This document shows positions 17,051 to 23,242 of a stretch of 64,000 nucleotides of DNA, one piece after another; within the stretch, counting starts at the first letter, position 1; every line of letters begins with the position of its first letter. The DNA is taken from contig NZ_ANBB01000015.1 of NCBI RefSeq assembly GCF_000341105.1, positions 62,001 through 126,000 on the forward strand. The letters run 5' to 3'. The notes beneath the pieces were generated by a model. The model saw nothing but the letters and a program-made list of their open reading frames with translations. It was not told the DNA's origin and did not search any database. The translations under genes and the position numbers were made by a program. The DNA is from Nocardiopsis potens DSM 45234 (lineage in GTDB: Bacteria > Actinomycetota > Actinomycetes > Streptosporangiales > Streptosporangiaceae).

Positions 17051-17886
17051 GCGCAGCGACCGAGCGGGCCCGGCCCGCCCCGACCTGCCGCCGGCCGCGC
17101 CGCCGCGTGGACTGGGGGAAGTTGGATTGGGGGAAATACTGGACGTGGGCGGTGATCGCCTGGCTGCTGGCGCCGATCGCGTTCATGGTCGCCTTCGGCT
17201 TCAACGACGCCCAGGGCCGGCACAACGTCACCTGGCAGGGGTTCACCCTGCGCTGGTACGCCGACGTGTTCGCCTACCCCGACCTGACCCGGGCGCTGGC
17301 CGCCTCGCTGGCCATCGCGGTGCTGACGATGCTGATCGCCGGGGTGCTGGGCGGCCTGCTCGGGCTGGCCCTGGGCCGGTTCCGGTTCCGCGGCAAGGCC
17401 CTCACCGACCTGGTGATGTTCTCCGCGATCTCGGCGCCGGAGGTGGTGCTCGGCGCCGGACTGCTCTCCATGTTCCTCACCATGAACATCGCGACCGGGT
17501 TCTGGACCATCCTGATCGCGCACGTGATGTTCTCGGTGTCGTTCGTGGCGATCACGGTGCGGGCCCGGGTGCTCGCCCTGGACCCCGCCCTGGAGGAGGC
17601 CGCCCGCGACCTGGGCGCCTCGCCCTGGGCCACGTTCCGGCTGGTCACCCTGCCGATGCTGTTCCCCGCGCTGATGGCCGGCGGGCTGATCGCCTTCGTG
17701 CTCTCCATCGACGACTACATCATCACCACCTTCGTCAGCGGCAACACCACCACGTTCCCGCTGTGGATCTGGGGCACCACCCGGGTGGGCACCCCGCCGC
17801 AGGTCAACGTGATGGGCACACTGATCTTCGCGGTCGGCGTGCTGCTGGCGGTGATCAACGCCGCCGTGGCCCGCCGCCGCGGCTGA
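17047..17886 (+). CDS. potC: polyamine ABC transporter permease 2
   Basis: A 279-residue permease with about six membrane segments. The EAA loop reads LEEAARDLGASPWATFRLVT, and the PotC-like end FVLSIDDYIITTFVSG follows. The ATG overlaps the preceding stop (ATGA). Together with the upstream permease it forms the translocation pore. A long perfect inverted repeat follows 15 nt after its stop, before the oxidoreductase gene. Confidence 0.87.
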   Translation: MSAATERARPAPTCRRPRRRVDWGKLDWGKYWTWAVIAWLLAPIAFMVAFGFNDAQGRHNVTWQGFTLRWYADVFAYPDLTRALAASLAIAVLTMLIAGVLGGLLGLALGRFRFRGKALTDLVMFSAISAPEVVLGAGLLSMFLTMNIATGFWTILIAHVMFSVSFVAITVRARVLALDPALEEAARDLGASPWATFRLVTLPMLFPALMAGGLIAFVLSIDDYIITTFVSGNTTTFPLWIWGTTRVGTPPQVNVMGTLIFAVGVLLAVINAAVARRRG

Positions 17887-17901
17887 CCTTCCTCCCTTCC
17901 T

Positions 17902-17989
17902 CGTTGATCTTGGACTTATCGACCGGTCCCGCTCTGCGATCCAGTGCCGGTGAGCGGTCCTGGACCGGTCGATAAGTCCAAGATCAACG
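17902..17989. repeat. 28-bp-arm inverted repeat with 32-nt loop
   Basis: The arm 17902-17929 (beginning CGTTGATCTTGGACTTATCG) is perfectly complementary to 17962-17989. The 32-nt loop contains a shorter CGCTC/GAGCG pairing. The outer bases TGATCTTG resemble the 63-64-bp palindromes elsewhere in the window (TGATCTTGACG), but the rest differs. It lies between two co-directional genes, after the permease stop, so it may act as a partial terminator inside the polyamine operon. Confidence 0.75.
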
Positions 17990-18029
17990 GCCGGGCAGGG
18001 GCACACGACCAACGCAACGGAGTGAGAGC

Positions 18030-19469
18030 GTGTCACCGAGCACGTCACCGACCCCTTCCGCGTCCATGATCGACGCCTCCCTGGCCGGCACCCGGCCGTC
18101 CCCGTTCTGGCTCGACCCGGAGGTGCACGGCGGCGCCGTCCCCGAGCCGGCCGCCCCGCTGCGCGGCGAGGCCTCCGCCGACCTCGCCGTCGTCGGCGGC
18201 GGCTACTCCGGGCTGTGGGCGGCGCTCTGCGCCAAGGAGCGCGACCCCGGCCGGGACGTGGTGCTGCTGGAGGCGCGGACCGCGGGCTGGGCCGCCTCCG
18301 GGCGCAACGGCGGGTTCTGCGCCGCCAGCATCACCCACGGCCACCTCAACGGGCTGGAGCGCTGGCCGGAGGAGATCGGCGAGCTGGAGCGGCTGGGCCG
18401 GGCCAACCTGGACGGCATCGCCGAGGCGGTCCGGCGGCACGGCATCGACTGCGAGTTCGAGCGCACCGGGGAGCTGCTGGTCGCCACCGAGGAGTGGCAG
18501 ATGGAGTCGCTCGCCGAGCAGGCGGAGTCGCTGGAGTCGCTGGGCCACGAGGCGGTGCTGCTCTCCGCCGGGGAGGTCCGCTCCGAGGTGGACTCGCCGA
18601 CCTACGTCGGTGGGATGATCGAGCCCGGCGCCTGCGCCATGCTGCACCCGGGCCGGCTCGCCTGGGGGCTGCGCGAGGCCTGCCTCCGGCTGGGCGTGCG
18701 GATCCACGAGCACAGCCCGGTGCGCCGGATCTCCCCGGTCCGCGGCGGCCTGCGGCTGGAGACCGGCCGGGGCGCGGTCACCGCCCGCCGCACCGCCTGG
18801 GCCACCGGGGCCTTCCCCGGCCCGCTGCGCCGGCTGCGGCACTACGTCGCCCCGGTCCACGACTACGTGCTGACCACCGAGCCGCTCACCGCCGAGCAGA
18901 AGGCGGCGATCGGCTGGAAGGGCCGGCAGGGGCTGGGCGACTCGGCCAACTTCTTCCACTACTACCGGCTCACCGCCGACGACCGGATCCTGTGGGGCGG
19001 CTACGACATCGTCTACCACTACGGCGGGAAGGTCCGGCCCGAGCACGACCAGCGCCCGGAGACCTTCCGCACCCTCGCCGAGCACTTCTTCACCACGTTC
19101 CCGCAGCTGGAGGGGGTCCGGTTCAGCCACTCCTGGGGCGGGGTGATCGACACCTGCAGCCGGTTCTGCGGGTTCTTCGGCCGGGCCTACGGCGGCCGGC
19201 TCGCCTACACCGCCGGCTACACCGGGCTGGGCGTGGGCGCCACCCGGTTCGGTGCGCTCACCGTGCTCGACCTGCTGGAGGGGGCCGACACCGAGCGCAC
19301 CCGCCTGGCCATGGTGCGGGAGAAGCCGATCCCGTTCCCGCCGGAGCCGCTGCGCTACGCCGGCATCGAGCTGACCAAGCGCGCCACGCACGCCGCCGAC
19401 CGCGACGAGGGGCGGCGCAACCTGTGGCTGCGCACCCTGGACCGGTTCGGACTGGGCTTCGACAGCTGA
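18030..19469 (+). CDS. FAD-dependent oxidoreductase, PuuB-like gamma-glutamylputrescine oxidase family
   Basis: A 479-residue DAO-type flavoprotein. The FAD-binding motif DLAVVGGGYSGLWAALCA is at about residues 51-68, followed by LLEARTAGWAASGRNGGFC, which is characteristic of PuuB-type oxidases. The C-terminal part has WGGVIDTCSRFCGFFG and GYTGLGVGATRFGALTVLDL. The likely reaction is flavin-dependent oxidation of a secondary or primary amine, probably a polyamine or its gamma-glutamyl derivative. No glutamylpolyamine synthetase gene is visible nearby. The GTG start follows GGAGTGAGAGC. The hairpin upstream may lower its expression relative to the transporter. Confidence 0.82.
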   Translation: MSPSTSPTPSASMIDASLAGTRPSPFWLDPEVHGGAVPEPAAPLRGEASADLAVVGGGYSGLWAALCAKERDPGRDVVLLEARTAGWAASGRNGGFCAASITHGHLNGLERWPEEIGELERLGRANLDGIAEAVRRHGIDCEFERTGELLVATEEWQMESLAEQAESLESLGHEAVLLSAGEVRSEVDSPTYVGGMIEPGACAMLHPGRLAWGLREACLRLGVRIHEHSPVRRISPVRGGLRLETGRGAVTARRTAWATGAFPGPLRRLRHYVAPVHDYVLTTEPLTAEQKAAIGWKGRQGLGDSANFFHYYRLTADDRILWGGYDIVYHYGGKVRPEHDQRPETFRTLAEHFFTTFPQLEGVRFSHSWGGVIDTCSRFCGFFGRAYGGRLAYTAGYTGLGVGATRFGALTVLDLLEGADTERTRLAMVREKPIPFPPEPLRYAGIELTKRATHAADRDEGRRNLWLRTLDRFGLGFDS

Positions 19470-19545
19470 CCCGGGCCCTTGGCAGGCTCCGAGGCGGTGT
19501 GCTTCGATTCACGGAGGCACCGCTCGGGGGGAGGGGCTCACGGTG

Positions 19546-19965
19546 ATGTCCACGGAACGCGACCGCACCGCGTCGGCGATGACGCTGACCCTGCCGGAGG
19601 GATTCGCGTCCTGGCTGACCGGGACGGGCGCGATCAGCGCCGCCGCGGCCGACCCGTTCCACGCCTCGGCGCAGCAGGCGATGGCGGCGGCCCGGGTCGG
19701 CCCTACCGGGGAGGTGGAGGTGAGCTGCGACGCCGGCGGCCTGTGCGTGATCGGCGAACAGGCCTACCGGCTCGCGCACACCCCCGGCATCCCCGACGAC
19801 CTGCTGGACGCGGCGCTCACCGCCCTGGACCGGTTCCACTCCGCGATGAACGCCTGGAGCGGCCGGGAGGGCATGTGCGTGGACTGCGGCGGCGGGGGCC
19901 GCGCGCCCGGCGGCGCGGCCTGCCCGCAGTGCACCGGATCGGGGCGGGTGCCCACCGGCTGGTAG
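19546..19965 (+). CDS. small protein with two DnaJ-type CxxCxGxG motifs
   Basis: About 139 residues. The C-terminus holds CVDCGGGG and CPQCTGSG, two CxxCxGxG motifs spaced like half of a DnaJ zinc centre, so it probably binds one zinc ion. The N-terminal 100 residues are alpha-helical and otherwise unrecognised. The ATG at 19546 sits about 10 nt after GGGGGAGGGG; a GTG at 19543 is an equally good start. It follows the PuuB-like gene after 76 nt and may be co-transcribed. I do not recognise a family or function. Confidence 0.65.
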   Translation: MSTERDRTASAMTLTLPEGFASWLTGTGAISAAAADPFHASAQQAMAAARVGPTGEVEVSCDAGGLCVIGEQAYRLAHTPGIPDDLLDAALTALDRFHSAMNAWSGREGMCVDCGGGGRAPGGAACPQCTGSGRVPTGW

Positions 19966-20570
19966 CCGCGGAGCGGCCGGCCGGGGCCAGCGCCGGGGCG
20001 CCGACGGGGGCTCGCCGGGGCACGCTGGGGCACGGCCGGACCGTCCGGACAGGCCCGGACCGTCCCTCCCGCCTGTCCGCAAACCCCGGAGGAAACGTCC
20101 GTTACGGGGGGCCATGGGGCTGAAAAGGGGATTTTTCCGCGGGGCCGGGACCGGCCGCGGAACGTGATCCACGCCGCATACCGGTGGGTGTGCATTCCTC
20201 GCCGGGGGCATTTCCCCGACGTCCTGATCAGGGCGTAAACCCCTGCGGGCAAGGCGTTTCAGGCGCTCCGGCGGGCGGTGCGCGGGCCGTCCCCGGCCCC
20301 CGCCCGGCGCCGCCGCCCCGATGAGCCTCTTGAGAGGCGGGGGTTTTCTTGGGAGCGTTGGGAATACGTCGTCGCGAGAGGCGTTGTACAGGACGGTCGT
20401 GAATTTCTGTGTATGTGTTTGACCTTGCGTTTCATACCATGTGTTGACGCTCGCGGGAGTCGTCGCGGGCGCCTTGCTTCTGCCGGGAACGGTGGGGCGC
20501 GCCACGTCTCGAAGTGCGATCTGGGCCCGGAAGTCGGGTCCATCACCCATCGACCTGTCAGGAGACAGAT
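19966..20570. promoter_or_regulatory. long untranslated region upstream of cold-shock gene
   Basis: No credible gene lies in these 605 nt. A hairpin at 20135-20162 pairs TTCCGCGG..CCGG with CCGGCCGCGGAA, with a two-base bulge. A second at 20325-20338 (GCCTC-TTGA-GAGGC) is followed by GGGGGTTTT. Between 20395 and 20450 the sequence becomes unusually AT-rich and includes TTGACC at 20419, a possible -35 box; the matching -10 is weak. Long structured leaders are typical of cold-shock genes, but this is inference. AGGAG at 20560-20564 is the ribosome site. Confidence 0.4.
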
Positions 20571-20774
20571 ATGGCTCAGGGAACCGTGAAGTGGTTCAAC
20601 GGCGAGAAGGGCTTCGGCTTCATCTCCCAGGACGAGGGCGGCCCCGACGTCTTCGTGCACTACAGCAACATCGCGGGCACCGGGTTCCGCAACCTCGACG
20701 AGAACCAGCGCGTCGAGTTCAACATCACCCAGGGCCCGAAGGGCCCGCAGGCCGAGGACGTCCGCGGCATCTGA
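20571..20774 (+). CDS. cold-shock domain protein (CspA family)
   Basis: A 67-residue single cold-shock domain. Both RNA-binding motifs are intact: KGFGFI (RNP1, residues 13-18) and DVFVHY (RNP2, about 26-31). [17 protein letters not shown] is the standard N-terminus. It binds single-stranded RNA/DNA and melts mRNA secondary structure. A strong terminator follows 43 nt after the stop, so it is monocistronic. Confidence 0.95.
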   Translation: MAQGTVKWFNGEKGFGFISQDEGGPDVFVHYSNIAGTGFRNLDENQRVEFNITQGPKGPQAEDVRGI

Positions 20775-20816
20775 GACCGATCGGGCCCCGCGCAGGGGCC
20801 TGACCGGCGGTGACGT

Positions 20817-20858
20817 GCGCCGCCCCCGCCTCTTCGCGAGGCGGGGGCGGCGCCTTTT
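20817..20858 (+). terminator. intrinsic terminator of cold-shock gene
   Basis: A 16-bp perfect stem (20817-20832 with 20838-20853) closes a 5-nt TTCGC loop. It is followed by C and TTTT (20855-20858). It is the clearest classical intrinsic terminator in the window and may also serve the convergent gene ending at 20886. Confidence 0.88.
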
Positions 20859-20885
20859 CCGTTCACGGGCGGGGCGTGCGCCCGG

Positions 20886-21764
20886 TCAGCCCCGGGCCGG
20901 CCGCATCAGGGTGATCAGCGCGGCGAAGCTGTCGTCCTGCAGCCCCGCGCCGAGCCCGCGCCGGAAGAGCGCCGAGACCGCGTCGGGCAGGTCGGTGTCG
21001 ACCCCGGCGTCGCGGGACGCGTGCACCACGTGCTCGATGCTGGCGGCGCCCATCGCCATCCGGTCCTCGTCGCCGGCGAAGTCGCCCTCCCGCACCTGCC
21101 GGGCGGTGCCCTCGAAGAAGGCGGCCATGTCGTTGGCGCCGATCAGGTAGGGCGTGATCGTCTCCACCGGGATGCCCTCGGCCTCGGACAGCGCCAGCGC
21201 GTGCAGGAACCCGGTCATGGTGGTCCAGAACAGCCCGAGCTGGACCTGGTAGTAGGCCTGGGACAGGCCGGGGTCCGCGCCCCGGTAGTCGACCGAGGTG
21301 AGCACCTCCAGCACGCCCCGGAACCGGTCGGCGACCTCCTCGTCGCCGCTGTAGAAGGTGGTCATCTCCGCCGACCCGATCCCCGGGGCCGGCGACATGA
21401 CGCCGCCGCTCAGGAACCGGCCGCCGCGCTCGGCCACCCACGCCGCGCCCTCGCGCGCCTCCGCCGGGGTGCCCGAGCTCAGGTTCACCACGGCCTTCCC
21501 CTCCAGCGAGGGGACGCCCTTCAGCACGTCGTACATGGCCTGGTAGTCGGTGAGGCTGAGCAGCACCGCCTCCGAGGCGGCCACCGCCTCGGCCGCGGAG
21601 CCGGCGAACACCGCCCCCTCCCGCACCAGGCCGTCGGCCCGGGACCGGGTCCGCCCCCACACCGTCACCGGGTGTCCCGCCGCCAGCAGCACCTTCCCCA
21701 TCGCCCGCCCCATCGGCCCGAGCCCGATCAGGGTGACCGCCTGCTTCGCGCTTCCGTCGCTCAT
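20886..21764 (-). CDS. NADPH-binding oxidoreductase, imine reductase/beta-hydroxyacid dehydrogenase-like
   Basis: A 292-residue protein with a Rossmann motif LIGLGPMGRAMG at about residues 12-23 and VTVWGRTRSRAD, where the arginines fit NADP binding. The stretches LSLTDYQAMYDVL, NLSSGTP, FLSGGVMSPAPGIG and YYQVQLGLFWTTM match my recollection of the imine reductase (IRED) family rather than plain 6-phosphogluconate or hydroxyisobutyrate dehydrogenases. IREDs commonly place Asp or Tyr just after the QL of that last motif; here it is Gly, so a different proton donor or reaction is possible. The ATG at 21764 has GAGG upstream. Extended N-terminal readings run into non-coding repeat DNA. Confidence 0.75.
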   Translation of the reverse strand: MSDGSAKQAVTLIGLGPMGRAMGKVLLAAGHPVTVWGRTRSRADGLVREGAVFAGSAAEAVAASEAVLLSLTDYQAMYDVLKGVPSLEGKAVVNLSSGTPAEAREGAAWVAERGGRFLSGGVMSPAPGIGSAEMTTFYSGDEEVADRFRGVLEVLTSVDYRGADPGLSQAYYQVQLGLFWTTMTGFLHALALSEAEGIPVETITPYLIGANDMAAFFEGTARQVREGDFAGDEDRMAMGAASIEHVVHASRDAGVDTDLPDAVSALFRRGLGAGLQDDSFAALITLMRPARG

Positions 21765-21899
21765 CGGAATCCTCGTCTCCGTTCGGTGTCCTCGCTCTGT
21801 CCACCCCCACCGTCGCGAAGACCGCCACGCCTTTCCTACGCATCCGCCACCGGTCCGCCACCGACCTGCCACCGACCTGCCGCCGTCCCACCGCCTTGC

Positions 21900-21965
21900 C
21901 GATGATCCCGACGCTGCGGCCCTGCTAGAGCGGGTGGTTTCCAGCGCCCGCCGCAACACCGCACA
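21900..21965. repeat. decayed copy of the 63-64-bp palindrome
   Basis: CGATGATCCCGACGCTGCGG at 21900-21919 matches the left arm of the palindromes at 4861 and 33575. The expected right arm is reduced to CCGCAAC (about 21951-21957) and then diverges. It lies at the edge of composite element A, upstream of the imine-reductase-like gene. Confidence 0.55.
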
Positions 21966-21967
21966 CC

Positions 21968-22016
21968 AGAGGAGAGGAGGGGGAGAGGGAGGGGAGGGAG
22001 GGGAGGGAGGGGAAGG
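21968..22016 (+). repeat. 49-nt uninterrupted purine tract
   Basis: All 49 bases are A or G, with several GGGGAGGGAG-like units. The G-runs could form a G-quadruplex or triplex-type structure. It marks the left boundary of composite element A and has no counterpart at copy B. Confidence 0.75.
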
Positions 22017-22041
22017 CAGGGGGGCGGCCGGTCGGTCCGGC

Positions 22042-22410
22042 GCGGCGCCCCACGGAGCGAAGGTCAAGACGGGCGGCGAGGGCGGGAGGGGGACCGGCCG
22101 GTCGGTCGGGTGCGGCGCCTCACGGGGTGCAGCTTCAAGCAGGCGGCGACGGCAGCGGTAGGGCCGGGGCGAAGGCGGTCGCCCGGGTGCGGCGCCTCAC
22201 GGGGTGCAGCTTCAAGCGGGCGGCGACGGCAGCGGTAGGGGCGGGGTCGGGCGCCTCACCCGAGCGCGGCACCCCGCAGAATGAAGGTTCAAGCGGGCGG
22301 CGAGGGCGGGAGGGGGACCGGCCGGTCGGTCCGGTGCGGCGGGTCGCGGGGTGCAGGTTCAAGCAGGCGGCGACGGCGAAGGTAGGGGCGGGGTCGGGCG
22401 CCTCGCCCGG
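22042..22410 (+). repeat. composite element A, left hairpin array (5 units)
   Basis: Five tandem units start at 22042, 22112, 22189, 22266 and 22336 (periods 70, 77, 77, 70, 75). Each begins GCGGC and contains a GTTCAAGC-type core followed by GGCGGCGA. The 70-nt type carries the hairpin GGACCG-GCCGGT-CGGTCC; the 77-nt type carries CGGGCG-CCT-CGCCCG or a variant. Frames run open through it only because of base composition. The array points toward the 294-bp core. Confidence 0.85.
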
Positions 22411-22517
22411 GCGGGGCGCCGCGTTCACCGGCCAGGCCCGGCGCATGCTCCCGCCGGGGGTGGCCTTATCCCCTATGCCGGGTTCGCGGCGGGGAACAAG
22501 CGGGCGCGGGGGGCGGC

Positions 22518-22811
22518 CTGCGCACCGCGAGAGCACCCCGATTACATCTACCAGCGAGTAGTAAGCCCCCCAGCCCCCACCACCCCCTCCCCGATCACCC
22601 AGAGTGGCCAAAGCGGGCCCTCCCGGCAGGGCAAAAGCGACATCCCGCCCCCGCCCCTGCCCTTCCCGGGTTCCGGCCCCCTGCCTTGCGGCCTTGCGGG
22701 CCGCTCGACCCCCTGATCAACGGCCCAACCGGGGCGATTCGGGCCCTCAGAGGGCTGATCCGGCCCAGGGTGCGCGCCCAGGAATCACCGAGGTGCTCTC
22801 GCGGTGCGCAG
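22518..22811. repeat. composite element A, 294-bp core with terminal inverted repeats
   Basis: The ends are perfect 20-bp inverted repeats: CTGCGCACCGCGAGAGCACC at 22518-22537 and its complement at 22792-22811. Pairing extends outward with few mismatches. The interior contains ATTACATCTACCAGCGAGTA, which is also present in copy B, and GGCAGGGCAAAAGCGACATC. A core of exactly the same length lies inverted at 45827-46120. Homology between the copies continues outside the core on both sides (for example TTATCCC...TATGCC near 22467 and TTCGCCCAGGTCAGGGAGG near 22842). No transposase is encoded. Confidence 0.88.
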
Positions 22812-22970
22812 GGCGCCCCACCCCACCATCACCCTACGTATTCGCCCAGGTCAGGGAGGAGGAGCGGTTTCACGGGCGGCCGGCCACGCCGCCGGGGCGA
22901 CGCGGGAACGGCGAACCCGCCGCCCCGGCCCGCCCCGGCTCACTCCGACCGGCCCCACCCGCTCTGCCGC

Positions 22971-23189
22971 ACCCGACCGACCGGCCGGTGCCCCTGCCTG
23001 CCTTCGCCGCCGGCTTGAACCTCCGCCCTGTGGGGTGCCGCGCCGGACCGACCGGCCGGTCCTCGCTGCCGCCGTCGCTGCCTGCTTGAGCCCCCGCCCT
23101 GTGGGGTGCCGCGCTCGGGCGACCACCCCCGCTCCGCCCCTGCCGCTGCCGTCGCCGCCCGCCTGAGCCTTCGCTCTGCGGGGTGCCGC
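22971..23189 (-). repeat. composite element A, right hairpin array (3 inverted units)
   Basis: Three units of the same family as the left array lie in the opposite orientation, ending with GCCGC at 23041, 23112 and 23189 (periods 71 and 77). Motifs appear as the complement GCTTGAAC or GCCTGAGC. The array therefore also faces the core. Its outer end lies about 50 nt before the start of the AfsR-like gene. Confidence 0.82.
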
Positions 23190-23242
23190 ACTCGACCGGC
23201 CGGGCGGCGACCGGAGGATCCGGGGCGGGCTACCTTTGGCGG

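Noticed and set aside
22112-22340. tRNA-like T-arm sequence GTTCAAGC in the array units
   Set aside because: No cloverleaf, acceptor stem or anticodon arm can be drawn around it; the motif repeats every 70-77 bp.
22518-22811. Insertion sequence with its own transposase
   Set aside because: The 294-bp core is too short to encode a transposase and neither strand shows DDE or HUH motifs; a non-autonomous element remains possible.
22135-23166. Several open frames of 80-200 codons through composite element A
   Set aside because: They exist on both strands and all frames because of base composition, are rich in Pro/Ala/Arg, and most end at the same stop created by the array unit.
22042-23189. CRISPR array in the repeat region
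   Set aside because: Unit lengths are 69-77 bp, the variable parts fall into only two recurring types, arrays face each other around a core, and no cas gene is present.
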